Source: a bacterium HR15
GTDB taxonomy: Bacteria; Armatimonadota; Fimbriimonadia; Fimbriimonadales; GBS-DC
Assembly (NCBI GenBank): GCA_002898555.1
Contig: BEHR01000017.1
Location: 1-64,000, forward strand
Direction of reading: 5' to 3'
Length of the DNA: 64,000 nucleotides
Part shown: piece by piece, positions 36,268 through 45,952 of the stretch
Position numbering within the stretch: position 1 is the stretch's first letter
Layout: every line of letters starts with the position of its first letter
The notes under the pieces: model-generated
What the model was told of the DNA's origin: nothing
The model's input: the letters and a program-made list of their open reading frames with translations, nothing else
Database searches by the model: none
Made by a program: the position numbers and the translations under genes

Positions 36268-38349
36268 GTGGAGAAGGTAAAAGCAAGGTGCGTGATCTCG
36301 CTTTGGCAGGATGAGGCCGCTGCGGGACTCAGCGAGCTGGATCTGTTGGTCTATCGCTCGCGATTGCTGGGGGCGGACCGTGCCGTGTGCAATATCTATG
36401 GCGGCAATACCTCCGCCAAAACGATCGAGACCGACTTTCGTGGTAGACCTGTGCGCACCCTATGGGTCAAAGGCTCTGGCTCTGACCTTGCCACCATCGA
36501 ACGCAAGCATTTCGCTGCGCTCCGACTGGACGATGTGGAGCCGCTCATCGAGCGCGAGAGCCTCTCCGATGAGGAGATGGTAGATTACCTGATGCATTGC
36601 TACCTGCACCCGAATATGCCGCGCCCTTCCATCGAAACGCTGCTGCATGCCTTCATTCCCGCGCCCCATGTGGATCACACGCATCCCGACGCGATTATCA
36701 GCCTCGCCACCTCCGAGAAGGGGGCGGAGCATGTGCGTCGGCTATTTGGCGAGCGCGTCCTCTGGGTCCCCTATATGCAGCCGGGTTTTCAGATGGGCAA
36801 ATGGGTCGGCACGGCGGTGCGAGCAAATCCCCAAGTGCAAGCGGTCGTGCTGGGCAAGCATGGACTGGTCACATGGGGCGAGACGGCAAAGGCATGCTAC
36901 GAAAACACGATTCGCATCATCCAGCAAGCGGAAGCCTATCTCGAGGAACATGCCGCGGGGCGACAGGTGTTCGGCATGGTCAAAACCCCTACGCTCGATG
37001 CGACGCGCCGCAGACAAGTGTGGTCAGAGATACTCCCCATCCTTCGCGGAGCCGTATCTATTCAGCGCAAGCAGGTGTTGTGCATCGACGAGAGCGCGGA
37101 GGTGCTGGATTTCGTGGGGCGTGAACAGGCGAAAGCGGTGGCGCTGCAGGGCGCGGCTTGCCCTGACCATCTCGTGCATACAAAGCTCTATCCGCTTTTT
37201 ATCGAGTGGGACGGGGCGGATGTGGATGTGCTGAAGGCACATCTGCGCGAGGGGATTGCTCGCTATCAGCAAAGCTATCAAGCCTATTTCGAAGCGCATC
37301 GCAAGGGCAACGAGCCGATGATGGACCCTGCGCCCCGCATCATCCTCATCCCCGGTTTGGGACTAATTGCCACTGGGCGCGACGCTTTTCTGGCGGGCGT
37401 GGCACGCGACCTGTACCATCGCGCGATTGCCGTGATGTATGGGGCGACCGCGTTGGATCGCTTCGTGGCACTGACGCCTGCGGAAGCGTTCGGCGTTGAA
37501 TATTGGCCGCTGGAGCTGTATAAACTGACGCTGCGTCCGCCCGAGCGCGAATTAGCGGGGCGCGTCGCGGTGATCACCGGCGGCGCGTCGGGCATCGGGC
37601 GAGCCACCGCGCGACGCCTGGCACAGGAAGGTGCGCATGTGGTCATTCTGGATATCGACGCGGCAGGCGCACAGACCGTCGCGGAGGAGATTATCAATCA
37701 GCATGGCGAACGACGCGCCCTCGCTGTGCCCTGCAATGTGGGGGATGAAGCGCAGGTCATCGAGGCGTTTCGTCAAGCAGTACTAACTTACGGCGGGGTC
37801 GACATCGTGGTGAATAATGCGGGCATCGCCCTCGCCGCGCCTATCACCAAGACCCGCCTGGCAGACTGGAACCGCCTGTATGAAGTGCTGGTGCAAGGTT
37901 ATTTCCTGGTGTCACGCGAGGCGTTCCGAATCTGGCAAGCGCAGGGCATCGGCGGCAGTTTGATTATGATTACTTCCAAGAACGCGCTTGCCGCAGGCAA
38001 AGATGCCGCCGCCTACAGCTCCGCCAAAGCCGCCGAGGCACACATGGCTCGCTGTCTTGCCGAGGAGGGCGGCGCCATCGGCGTGCGCGTGAACTGTGTC
38101 GCGCCCGACGCCGTGCTACAAGGCTCCCGTATTTGGGAAGCAGGTTGGCGCGAGGAACGCGCCCGCGCCTACGGCATTCCACCCGAACAGTTAGAAGAGT
38201 ATTATCGCCAGCGCACCACACTCAAGGTGAACATCTCTCCGGAGGATGTGGCAGAGGCAGTGCTGTTCTTTGCATCCGATCGCTCCGCGAAAACCACCGG
38301 CGCGACCCTGACCGTCGATGGCGGTGTCCCCGCTGCCTATGTGCGTTAG
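36268..38349 (+). CDS. rhaD: Bifunctional rhamnulose-1-phosphate aldolase / short-chain dehydrogenase
   Basis: 693 residues from GTG 36268. GTG 36292 is an equally good start (ISLWQDEAAAGLSELD...). N-terminal class II aldolase domain (about 10-400) with GGNTSAKT and HAFIPAPHVDHTHPDA (metal histidines). C-terminal SDR domain from about 431 with AVITGGASGIGRATA, NNAGIA and the Tyr/Lys pair YSSAKAA. This fusion cleaves rhamnulose(-1-phosphate) to DHAP and lactaldehyde and oxidises or reduces lactaldehyde. Together with rhaI it makes an L-rhamnose catabolic unit, interrupted by the ATPase/TOPRIM pair. No rhamnulokinase is seen in the window. Confidence 0.92.
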   Translation: MEKVKARCVISLWQDEAAAGLSELDLLVYRSRLLGADRAVCNIYGGNTSAKTIETDFRGRPVRTLWVKGSGSDLATIERKHFAALRLDDVEPLIERESLSDEEMVDYLMHCYLHPNMPRPSIETLLHAFIPAPHVDHTHPDAIISLATSEKGAEHVRRLFGERVLWVPYMQPGFQMGKWVGTAVRANPQVQAVVLGKHGLVTWGETAKACYENTIRIIQQAEAYLEEHAAGRQVFGMVKTPTLDATRRRQVWSEILPILRGAVSIQRKQVLCIDESAEVLDFVGREQAKAVALQGAACPDHLVHTKLYPLFIEWDGADVDVLKAHLREGIARYQQSYQAYFEAHRKGNEPMMDPAPRIILIPGLGLIATGRDAFLAGVARDLYHRAIAVMYGATALDRFVALTPAEAFGVEYWPLELYKLTLRPPERELAGRVAVITGGASGIGRATARRLAQEGAHVVILDIDAAGAQTVAEEIINQHGERRALAVPCNVGDEAQVIEAFRQAVLTYGGVDIVVNNAGIALAAPITKTRLADWNRLYEVLVQGYFLVSREAFRIWQAQGIGGSLIMITSKNALAAGKDAAAYSSAKAAEAHMARCLAEEGGAIGVRVNCVAPDAVLQGSRIWEAGWREERARAYGIPPEQLEEYYRQRTTLKVNISPEDVAEAVLFFASDRSAKTTGATLTVDGGVPAAYVR

Positions 38350-38356
38350 GCACTCA

Positions 38357-39259
38357 TCACCGGCGCGCTCGCTTCAACCAGCGCACGCAGGCATCTTTAT
38401 AGTTTTTCAGAATAAAAAGCGAAGCCCGCATCGCCAAGCCCAGCGGAATCAGTGGGCGCAAATAGAACGGTGTCTTGCGAGCATAGTGCTTCTTGTAGAA
38501 CTTATACATGCTCTGATGGAAAGTGATAATCATCTTGTTGGCGACCAGGTCGGTGCTACGCCCGATGGCGTGAAGAATGACCGCTTCTGGGTAATACAGC
38601 ACCTTCCAGCCCGCCTGCCACGCGCGATAGCACAGATCGACATCCTCCACATAGATAAAGAACTGCTCATCGAAGCCGCCCAGCTGCTCATACACCGCCC
38701 GAGATACCAACATCGCCGCGCCCGACACCCAATCCACCTCGCGCACCGAGCGATGATCCCAATCCAGCATCAGGTAGTCGCGTGTATAGCGGTTGTGCGG
38801 GAACAGGCGTCCGAGCGGTGTGTTGCGAAAAATCGCCGCGATGGGGTTCGGGAAGCGTCGGCACGAATATTGCAGACTGCCGTCGGGGTTAAGGAGCTTC
38901 GGACCGATAATGCCCGCTTCGGGATGCGCCTCCGCAAAGCGGATAAGATTATCCAGCGCGTCCTCCAGCATGAGTGTATCGGGATTGAGAATCAGCAGGT
39001 AGCGTCCCTGCGCGTGGCGCGCCAGCTCGTTATGCCCCTTCGCAAACCCCAAATTGCGCTCACTGACCAGCAGGCGCACTTGGGGAAACTCCTTCTCCAC
39101 CATCTGCACGCTGCCGTCCTGTGAAGCGTTATCCAGCACCAGTACCTCAAAGGGGAAGCGGGGGGCATGGGCATAGATTGAACGCAGCGCAGCCCGCAGA
39201 TGCTCCCGCGCGTTCCAGTTCACAATCTGGATAGTTAGAACGATTTCGGGCGTTGTCAT
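38357..39259 (-). CDS. Family 2 glycosyltransferase (rhamnosyltransferase-like)
   Basis: 300 residues from ATG 39259 (MTTPEIVLTIQIVNWN); upstream in-frame codons are not conserved. GT-A fold: VLDNASQDGS near 45, NPDT near 95 as the DxD-type region, and the C-terminal GGFDEQFFIYVEDVDLCYRAW, characteristic of the WbbL/rhamnosyltransferase-like subgroup. No transmembrane segment; it probably acts at the inner membrane on a lipid-linked or surface glycan. dTDP-rhamnose as donor is only a guess, given rfbB elsewhere in the window. It diverges from nrnA; the two starts are 36 bases apart and share a compact promoter region. Confidence 0.9.
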   Translation of the reverse strand: MTTPEIVLTIQIVNWNAREHLRAALRSIYAHAPRFPFEVLVLDNASQDGSVQMVEKEFPQVRLLVSERNLGFAKGHNELARHAQGRYLLILNPDTLMLEDALDNLIRFAEAHPEAGIIGPKLLNPDGSLQYSCRRFPNPIAAIFRNTPLGRLFPHNRYTRDYLMLDWDHRSVREVDWVSGAAMLVSRAVYEQLGGFDEQFFIYVEDVDLCYRAWQAGWKVLYYPEAVILHAIGRSTDLVANKMIITFHQSMYKFYKKHYARKTPFYLRPLIPLGLAMRASLFILKNYKDACVRWLKRARR

Positions 39260-39295
39260 CTGCCAAAAGATTACCTGAAGGGTACAATACGCTGG

Positions 39296-40300
39296 ATGGC
39301 GAAGCGGATGAGCACATTCAAGCAAGCGGTGCAGTTGATTGAACAGGCGGACACCTGCCTGGTGGTGGCTCATCTCAATCCGGATGGGGACACGCTGGGC
39401 AGCGCGCTCGCGCTCTATCACGGGCTGTATCTTCTGCGCAAACATACGGTGCGCTTGCTCTGTCATGACCCTGTGCCCGAAATCTATCGCTTTTTACCGG
39501 GCAGCACGGCGGTGGAGACAGAGCAACAGCCCATCACTGTCTACGACCTTGCGCTGGTATGCGACATGAGTCAGCTGAACCGTGCGGGGCGGCATGAGCC
39601 GCTCATTCGCGCCGCGCGACGCATCGTGCAGATCGATCATCATATGCCGCAGGAGGTGTTTGCCGATGTGCGCCTGGTGGATCAGAGCGCAGCCGCGACG
39701 GCTGAAATCGCCTATCGATTGCTGCGTGCGTTGCGCGTGCCCTTTACCCCAGAGATCGCCACCTGCTTGCTGACAGGCATCGTGACAGACACCTTCTCCT
39801 TCAAGTTTCCGAACACCACGCCGCGCACGCTGCGCATCGCGGCGCACCTTCAAAGCTGCGGGGCGAGTATCAGTGAGATCAATGAGCAGGTGTTCGAAAC
39901 GCGCTCCTTCTCGGCGGTCAAGTTGCTGGGGCTTGCGCTCTCGACGCTGAAGCGCACGGAGGACGGACGCATCGCCTGGGCAATCATTCCCCGTAGCGCG
40001 TTCGAAGAGGCGGGCGCCAGCGAGGAGGAGACCGAAGGCATCGTGAACTTCGTGCGCTCCATTCACGGCGTGCAGGTCGCGATGCTGCTGCGCGAGTCGC
40101 CCAACCGCAAGATACGAGTCAGCCTGCGCAGCCGCGGCGCGATCAATGTGGCACTGATCGCCCAGCAGTTTGGCGGTGGCGGACACGAGAACGCCGCCGG
40201 CTGCACCCTGGAGATGAGCCTCAGCGAGGCAGAACATGCGCTTCTGCACGAGGTGCAGAAATGGATGGCGTGCTCAACATCAACAAACCCGTCGGCTTGA
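39296..40300 (+). CDS. nrnA: DHH/DHHA1 phosphoesterase (NrnA-like nanoRNase/pAp phosphatase)
   Basis: 334 residues. DHH-type metal motifs: HLNPDGDTLGSAL, VCDMSQ and IDHHMPQ (near 113). The DHHA1 domain ends with GGGHENAAGC. Degrades 2-5-mers of RNA and 3'-phosphoadenosine 5'-phosphate. A TACAAT lies 7 bases before ATG 39296, so the leader is very short. The last 40 bases overlap truB, the common bacterial nrnA-truB pairing. Confidence 0.92.
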   Translation: MAKRMSTFKQAVQLIEQADTCLVVAHLNPDGDTLGSALALYHGLYLLRKHTVRLLCHDPVPEIYRFLPGSTAVETEQQPITVYDLALVCDMSQLNRAGRHEPLIRAARRIVQIDHHMPQEVFADVRLVDQSAAATAEIAYRLLRALRVPFTPEIATCLLTGIVTDTFSFKFPNTTPRTLRIAAHLQSCGASISEINEQVFETRSFSAVKLLGLALSTLKRTEDGRIAWAIIPRSAFEEAGASEEETEGIVNFVRSIHGVQVAMLLRESPNRKIRVSLRSRGAINVALIAQQFGGGGHENAAGCTLEMSLSEAEHALLHEVQKWMACSTSTNPSA

Positions 40301-41142
40301 CCTCGCACGATGTGGTGGAGCATATCCGTGCCGTCGCCCACCAAAAAGAGGTGGGGCACACTGGCACGCTGGATCCGATGGCGGACGGCGTGCTGCTCGT
40401 CTGCATGGGGCGCGCCACCCGCCTCACACCCTACCTGCAACAACTACCGAAAAAGTATCGCGGCATCATCCAGTTTGGCATCCGCACGACCACGCAAGAT
40501 GCCGAAGGGGAAGTGTTCTCCCAAATCCCCGCCCCACACTTGACCCTTGAGCAGGTGCAAGAAGCCGTGCGCCCCTTTATCGGACGCATCGAACAGATTC
40601 CCCCGATGTATTCAGCCGTCAAGATCGATGGCAAACGGCTCTACGAACTCGCCCGCGCGGGCAAGGAGGTCGAGCGGAAGCCGCGCACCGTAACAATTTA
40701 CACCCTGCAGATCGAGCATTTCCAGCCGGGCGAGTTTCCGACGGCACGGTTCTATCTGGAATGCTCCTCGGGGACCTATGTGCGCACGCTGGCGTCCGAT
40801 ATCGGGGATCGGCTCGGTATGGGAGCGTACCTCAAGCAGTTGACCCGCATCGCGGTGGGGCACTTCCTGCTGGAAGAAGCGCAGCCGCTGGATACTTTGA
40901 CCGACCCTGAATCGGTGGCAGCGCACCTGATTGCGCCCGCGGATGCTCTAAGACACCTGCCGCGCTGGAAACCCACCGCGCCGTATCTGGAGCGACTGCT
41001 GAACGGCAACTTCGTGCAGGCAGAGAACCCACTCTGGACGCCAGGGGGCTATGTGCTGGTGATGGAGGATGATGACCGAATCGCGTTGGTCGCCCGCTGG
41101 CTGCCACCGCTTTTGCGCCCCGTGCGCGTGATACGCGCCTAA
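40261..41142 (+). CDS. truB: tRNA pseudouridine-55 synthase
   Basis: 293 residues from ATG 40261. The N-terminal GVLNINKPVGLTSHDVV and the catalytic Asp in GHTGTLDPMADGVL are diagnostic. YRGIIQFGIRTTTQD and the C-terminal SSGTYVRTLASDIG follow. Makes pseudouridine at position 55 in the T-loop of tRNAs. It overlaps nrnA by 40 bases, so translation is coupled. It converges with purH, 41 bases away, with no obvious terminator between. Confidence 0.96.
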   Translation: MDGVLNINKPVGLTSHDVVEHIRAVAHQKEVGHTGTLDPMADGVLLVCMGRATRLTPYLQQLPKKYRGIIQFGIRTTTQDAEGEVFSQIPAPHLTLEQVQEAVRPFIGRIEQIPPMYSAVKIDGKRLYELARAGKEVERKPRTVTIYTLQIEHFQPGEFPTARFYLECSSGTYVRTLASDIGDRLGMGAYLKQLTRIAVGHFLLEEAQPLDTLTDPESVAAHLIAPADALRHLPRWKPTAPYLERLLNGNFVQAENPLWTPGGYVLVMEDDDRIALVARWLPPLLRPVRVIRA

Positions 41143-41183
41143 CCAAAGCCAACGAGCCGGCTGCAAAACGCGGATACTCCGTC

Positions 41184-42749
41184 TCAGTGTCGGAAATGGC
41201 GAACGCCGGTAAAGACCATCGCGATGCCGTGCCGATTGGCAGTCGCGATGACCTCCTCATCTTTTTTGGAGCCGCCGGGCTGAATGATGGCGCAAATGCC
41301 CGCCTGTGCCGCCCGATCGATGCTGTCAGGGAAGGGGAAGAAAGCGTCCGATGCCAGCACCGCGCCTTGCGCCTTCTCGCCCGCCTGCTCCAGCGCAAGA
41401 CGCACCGCACCAACCCGATTCATCTGCCCTGCACCGACACCCAGCACCTGCTCCGCCCGTGCCACCACTATCGCGTTCGATTTCACATGCTTGACCACTT
41501 TCCATGCGAAACGCAGGTCGCGCCACTCGTCCTCCGTGGGGGCACGCTCCGTCGCCACCTGCAGCATGTCGGGTTCCAGATCGAGCGTGTCTCGCTCGGT
41601 ATAAAGGATGCCTCCTGTCAGCCCGCGCATGGTGAAGGTTCCGCGCAGCGTGTCGGGGGAAGGCAATACGCCCGTGCGCAACAGGCGCACGCTCTGACCC
41701 CAGCCCTTGCGCTCTTGGAAGAGGGTGAGCGCGTCGGGACTGAAGTCGGGGGCAATCACCACTTCAAAAAAGTTGCCCGGCGCGGTGACTGCCTGGGCGG
41801 CGACAGCATCCACAAGGCGATTGAACGCGACGATGCCACCGAACGCCGAGATGGGGTCTGCCTGCTGTGCGCGCTGGAACGCTTCGGCAGGTGTCTCGGC
41901 TAACGCCACACCACATGGGTTCGTATGTTTGATAATGGCGCACGCAGGTCGCTCAAATTCACCCACCAGCTCCAGCGCGGCATCCGCGTCCAGCAGGTTG
42001 TTATAAGACAGTTCCTTCCCCCACAGCTGCTCCATCGTTGCGATGCTGCCAGCAGGCGCGAGCGGCTCGCGATAGAAGGCGGCTCGCTGATGAGGGTTCT
42101 CACCATAGCGGAGGCGTTGCACCCGCCGATAGGTCAGCGTCAGCCGTTCGGGCAGCGTGCCCTCCGGATCATAGCGACGGAACCAGTCGGCGATGAGGGC
42201 ATCGTACTCGGCAACATGGGCGAAAGCGTGCGCCGCCAAACGCGCCCGTTCCTCACGGCTCAAACCGCCCGCCTGCAACCGTTGAAGCACCCACGCATAG
42301 TGGGACGGATCCACCACCACCGCCACATGCGCGAAGTTCTTGGCAGCGGCGCGGATGAGCGTCGGTCCACCGATGTCAATCTGCTCAATCTGCTCCGTTT
42401 CGGGCGCACCCGCACGCATGGCTGCCTCGAAAGGATACAAATTGACCACCACGAGCGAGATGGGCGAAAGACCGAGTTCCTGCAAGGTGCGTTGATGGTC
42501 GGGGCGGTCCAAGTCCGCCAGCAGGGCGGCGTGGACGCGCGGATGGAGCGTTTTCACGCGCCCATCCAGAATCTCGGGAAAGCCTGTCCAGTCGGCAATC
42601 TCAATCACGGGCAGGTTCCATTCCCGCAGGCATCGCGCTGTGCCCCCTGTGGAAAGAAAGCGATAGCCCAGCTCATGCAACCTCTTTGCAAACGGCTCCA
42701 GCCCCGTTTTGTCCGACACGCTGATAAGCGCAACCGGTTCCCTCGCCAT
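41184..42749 (-). CDS. purH: Bifunctional AICAR formyltransferase / IMP cyclohydrolase
   Basis: 521 residues from ATG 42749. The frame runs upstream to 42863 through an intergenic element, so the earlier starts are rejected. IMP cyclohydrolase domain at 1-200 ([29 protein letters not shown]). AICAR transformylase domain from about 205 with YGENPHQ and [10 protein letters not shown], the latter holding the catalytic Lys-His. Last two steps of IMP synthesis. TACAAT lies just upstream of the ATG. No other pur gene is adjacent. Confidence 0.96.
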   Translation of the reverse strand: MAREPVALISVSDKTGLEPFAKRLHELGYRFLSTGGTARCLREWNLPVIEIADWTGFPEILDGRVKTLHPRVHAALLADLDRPDHQRTLQELGLSPISLVVVNLYPFEAAMRAGAPETEQIEQIDIGGPTLIRAAAKNFAHVAVVVDPSHYAWVLQRLQAGGLSREERARLAAHAFAHVAEYDALIADWFRRYDPEGTLPERLTLTYRRVQRLRYGENPHQRAAFYREPLAPAGSIATMEQLWGKELSYNNLLDADAALELVGEFERPACAIIKHTNPCGVALAETPAEAFQRAQQADPISAFGGIVAFNRLVDAVAAQAVTAPGNFFEVVIAPDFSPDALTLFQERKGWGQSVRLLRTGVLPSPDTLRGTFTMRGLTGGILYTERDTLDLEPDMLQVATERAPTEDEWRDLRFAWKVVKHVKSNAIVVARAEQVLGVGAGQMNRVGAVRLALEQAGEKAQGAVLASDAFFPFPDSIDRAAQAGICAIIQPGGSKKDEEVIATANRHGIAMVFTGVRHFRH

Positions 42750-42780
42750 ACAAGATATTGTACCCTTGTCAAAGGCTGTG

Positions 42781-42955
42781 GAGGCTGTTCGAAACTTCAC
42801 GCGGCTCGCCCTCCAATAGGGACGAGCGGCAAGTAGCGAGTGGAAAGTTTTTTGGGCAGACACATCGGTCTGCCCCTATACGCCGGGAAGCTCGCCCTCC
42901 ATTGTCTGGTTCGGGCAGATGTACCAGTCTGTCTCCACCATTCTTAAACAGCCTC
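42781..42955. mobile_element. MITE-like element with IS-type ends and REP-like hairpins
   Basis: GAGGCTGTTCGAAACTTC (42781-42798) faces TTAAACAGCCTC (42944-42955). Inside are GGGCAGACACATCGGTCTGCCC, a hairpin that recurs elsewhere, and a second diverged copy at 42913. No coding capacity. The ends match those of the decayed IS at 28139, so it was probably mobilised by such a transposase. Confidence 0.65.
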
Positions 42956-43082
42956 TAACGGAGAAGTTTTTAGCCTATATGTTCGGAACCAATAGGCAGC
43001 AAATTGGGGTTATTATCCCGTAGGAAATGCCCGAAGCACCAAAAATTTCCAAAAAGTAAGTAGCTTGCTTTTTGGAAACCTC

Positions 43083-43117
43083 TTGACAAATGGCAGGCGA
43101 CTATGCCATACTATAAT
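43083..43117 (+). promoter_or_regulatory. Promoter of the secreted glycosidase gene
   Basis: TTGACA (43083-43088), then CATACT (43107-43112) at 18 bases, overlapping a TATAAT (43112-43117) at 23 bases. AAGGAGG at 43125 precedes ATG 43140. Confidence 0.65.
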
Positions 43118-43139
43118 TACGGTTAAGGAGGTATAAGCG

Positions 43140-45119
43140 ATGCGAACTAATGGATGGCACAAGTGGCACAAGGGCGCTTTGAGCGTATTTGCAGCTGTAT
43201 TGGCGGCTGCTTCGATAGCGCAGGACGACATGACCTACTTGGATGTCTATCGCGACTACGCGGCTGGGTATTGGTGGGATGAAATATCCGGTCGAATTGA
43301 TCTATACGACACAACCTACTACCGGAGCGGTAAGTACAGCATTAGAGTATATCCGCTTTCAGGGGTACGCTTTGTGCATAAGCGCGGCGGTATCAGCAGG
43401 TATAGTCCATATCTTAACTACTTGGAATTTTATGTGCATGGTGGCGGCAATTACAACCAACAATTTTATGTGTGCCTTTATGTAAACGACTCTGCCTGCG
43501 ATCCGATAGTCGTTAGCGTACCTTATAATGGGCGAAATGCCTGGTATAGATACCGACTTGCTCTCAGTGATCTAATGAAGCGGGGTGGAACATATGTGTA
43601 TGGCAATATTACTGGTGTGAAGTTCTATGCTTTGTCGTGGACTAACTCTTTCTGGCTGGATGATATTCGATTTGGTAGATATTATGATCCACCAAGTAAT
43701 GATGTGAGTATAACTGCTGATTTCTCTTCATCCTCCGGCGGCTGGAGACTCCTCTCTAAGCGCATGTTTGGCTATAATCTGGCGGCATGGGACTGGTGTG
43801 GTTGGGAAAAGGACAACCCCAATAACTACAATTACATGAAACAATCCCTCATTAATATGGGGATAACCTTTTTGCGCTATCCCGGCGGGGCAGCCAGCTG
43901 TAAGTATGATTGGGTTCTCAATAAGAACATTATTGATAATGAAAACTATAATACAGACTCGTCTACTACTTATTTTTATAACCTGTTAAGAGACATAGGT
44001 GCAGAAGGGGTTATCTCGCTCAATTATGGTTCGGGGAAAGTCTATGATGAAATTAATCCGGGTAGAAGTGCCTATCACTGGATTCAGCATAGTGTTAGCA
44101 TGGGTAATCGCGTGGCTTATTGGGAGGTTGGTAATGAATGCTATGGTTATTGGGAATATGATGGGCGTGGGACGCCTAACGATCACAATCCTGACATATA
44201 TGCTTTGTTTGTTATTGATTTGATAAATCGCATTCAAGGCTCCCAAGATAGCAGGATCCGCAATATGAAAATCGGCGTTGTCGGGGCATGGAATGAGCTC
44301 TACGGTGACGGTGGAATACGCACTCCTTGGTCCCCCACCCTCTTATCAAAGCTGAGGAACAATTCAAAAATCCCTCATTTTTATGATATTCACTTCTATG
44401 CAACAAACGCAGGGAAGGAGAACGATTCCCATCTTCTTTATGCAGCCCGCTATCAGCTGCCGATGGTGATCGATAAAATACGCACCGACTTTATGGATGC
44501 TAACTTAGGGCAACGGGTGCCTATTTATATATTGGAAATCAACAATGCAGAGCGCGCCAGCAAACAAACAGTAAACATCTATAATGCTCTTTTCTTGTTA
44601 GAGGCATGGGGCAGGGCGGTCAATAAAGGTGTGCAAGCATTTGCTTGGTGGGGTGGAACAGTGTTTGATACGCAGCGAGTTACAGGCAATAGCAGTTCCA
44701 CGCTCTATGGCTACAATCGGGAGCATATCTTTGCAGCGATTAAAGTGTCTTATAGTGGTTGTCAAACTTCTTCTACAACTTACTATCCTATCTACTATGC
44801 ACTTACAATGCTAAAGCAATTTGCACGTCCAAATTGGAATGTTAAATCCATCTATGTTCCTGATAATCCGCTGATAAGCGCGTTCCTCGCCTATAACCCA
44901 AATGGTCCTGAGAAGCGGATACTCCTGTTAAATTGGGCGCGTAGCACGAGCATTAATGTGAATATTACAGTATCTGGTGCATCATTGCCTTATCAAATTC
45001 GGAGTACAGTGTATGATGATTCTTACTATCTCTCCCCTACCTTGAAGTCTATCACACCGACGAGTGGGACTATTAGTTTGACCATGTATCCTCACTCTGT
45101 CGTTGTACTTGAGCTTTGA
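43140..45119 (+). CDS. Secreted clan GH-A glycoside hydrolase (arabinofuranosidase/GH51-GH79-like)
   Basis: 659 residues. Signal peptide (GALSVFAAVLAAASIAQ). Beta-sandwich, CBM-like domain at about 32-185. TIM-barrel domain from about 195 with ITFLRYPGGAASCKYDW, acid/base Glu333 in YWEVGNECYGYWE, and candidate nucleophile Glu466 in YILEINNAE. A C-terminal beta domain follows. This pattern fits GH51/GH79/GH39-type enzymes acting on plant or microbial polysaccharides; the exact family is unsure. The DNA is clearly more AT-rich than neighbours, which suggests recent acquisition. It has its own promoter and a strong hairpin follows the stop. Confidence 0.85.
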   Translation: MRTNGWHKWHKGALSVFAAVLAAASIAQDDMTYLDVYRDYAAGYWWDEISGRIDLYDTTYYRSGKYSIRVYPLSGVRFVHKRGGISRYSPYLNYLEFYVHGGGNYNQQFYVCLYVNDSACDPIVVSVPYNGRNAWYRYRLALSDLMKRGGTYVYGNITGVKFYALSWTNSFWLDDIRFGRYYDPPSNDVSITADFSSSSGGWRLLSKRMFGYNLAAWDWCGWEKDNPNNYNYMKQSLINMGITFLRYPGGAASCKYDWVLNKNIIDNENYNTDSSTTYFYNLLRDIGAEGVISLNYGSGKVYDEINPGRSAYHWIQHSVSMGNRVAYWEVGNECYGYWEYDGRGTPNDHNPDIYALFVIDLINRIQGSQDSRIRNMKIGVVGAWNELYGDGGIRTPWSPTLLSKLRNNSKIPHFYDIHFYATNAGKENDSHLLYAARYQLPMVIDKIRTDFMDANLGQRVPIYILEINNAERASKQTVNIYNALFLLEAWGRAVNKGVQAFAWWGGTVFDTQRVTGNSSSTLYGYNREHIFAAIKVSYSGCQTSSTTYYPIYYALTMLKQFARPNWNVKSIYVPDNPLISAFLAYNPNGPEKRILLLNWARSTSINVNITVSGASLPYQIRSTVYDDSYYLSPTLKSITPTSGTISLTMYPHSVVVLEL

Positions 45120-45140
45120 GGAGGCGGTGCTGCTTGCTTC

Positions 45141-45169
45141 GCTGCCGGGTTCCGACAGCACCCGGCAGC
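45141..45169 (+). terminator. Strong hairpin after the glycosidase gene
   Basis: GCTGCCGGG (45141-45149) and CCCGGCAGC (45161-45169) form a 9-bp GC stem, 22 bases after the stop. The T run is weak, so it may work with Rho or as an mRNA 3' end. Confidence 0.6.
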
Positions 45170-45265
45170 GCCTGATGTTTCATCGAATGGCTCAGTCGTT
45201 TTAGGAAATTCATGTCCTAACATTACATCTTGTTGGTTCCTTTGCTGGACGAGGGGAGCCTGGTT

Positions 45266-45952
45266 TCAGAAGCGTGTCCGATAGATGAGCATCAGGTCGA
45301 GGGTCATCGACACCGCCCAGTGCGTCCAGAAGCAGGGCAGGAACGATTTCACCCGCAGCGCAACCGCGCTCAGAATCACCCCCGCCACAAAGGAGCCAAT
45401 CACCTCCGGGATAGGCTTGCCCAGATGCATCAGCCCGAAGGCGACCGCCTGCAGCCCGACACCCCACCAGCCTATCCAGCGATACAGCCCAAAGGTCAGA
45501 AAGCCACGAAAGAAGAACTCCCAGCAGAACAGGTAGTAGCCGTAAGCCAGCTCAAAATAGATGGCATAGGCGGTATCGGTCAGAATGCGTTTGTCCAGCG
45601 GATAATAATGCTGGAAATCGGCACGGGCGGAGGCGAACCAGAGCACCACCACCATCGGCGCATACATCAGGAAGGCGAACAGCGCGCCGCGTGCGCCATC
45701 GCCCCGCGCCAGCCCGTAATGGCTCAGCTCGCCCTTGCCAATAAATGCCAGGACCAGCACGGGCAACCATAGCAGCAGCGCGGTGTTCACCACAAAATAC
45801 TCCTCCCAGCTACGCAGCGGCGCGTTTGCACGCTCCATGCCCAGCCAGTGCAGGGCATACACCGTGTAGGGCTGGCGATTGTAAACGAACAGGAACGCCA
45901 GAATCAGTCCGCCCAGCAGGGCAACCCACCATTCGCTGCGCCGAACGCTCAT
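45266..45952 (-). CDS. CPBP-family intramembrane metalloprotease (CAAX/Abi-like)
   Basis: 228 residues, about six transmembrane helices. Motif 1 is CWEFFFRGF, a variant with one Glu before F-F-F-R instead of EExxxR. Motif 2 is AFGLMHLGKPIPEV (His). Motif 3 is FWTHW (His). Bacterial CPBP proteases often act in stress responses or bacteriocin self-immunity; the substrate is unknown. The start overlaps the stop of the large metalloprotease gene by 4 bases (ATGA), so the two are coupled. Confidence 0.82.
   Translation of the reverse strand: MSVRRSEWWVALLGGLILAFLFVYNRQPYTVYALHWLGMERANAPLRSWEEYFVVNTALLLWLPVLVLAFIGKGELSHYGLARGDGARGALFAFLMYAPMVVVLWFASARADFQHYYPLDKRILTDTAYAIYFELAYGYYLFCWEFFFRGFLTFGLYRWIGWWGVGLQAVAFGLMHLGKPIPEVIGSFVAGVILSAVALRVKSFLPCFWTHWAVSMTLDLMLIYRTRF

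Noticed and set aside
42750-42863. Longer N-terminus for purH
   Set aside because: The extra codons run through the 42781 element and lack similarity to the family; ATG 42749 begins the conserved domain.
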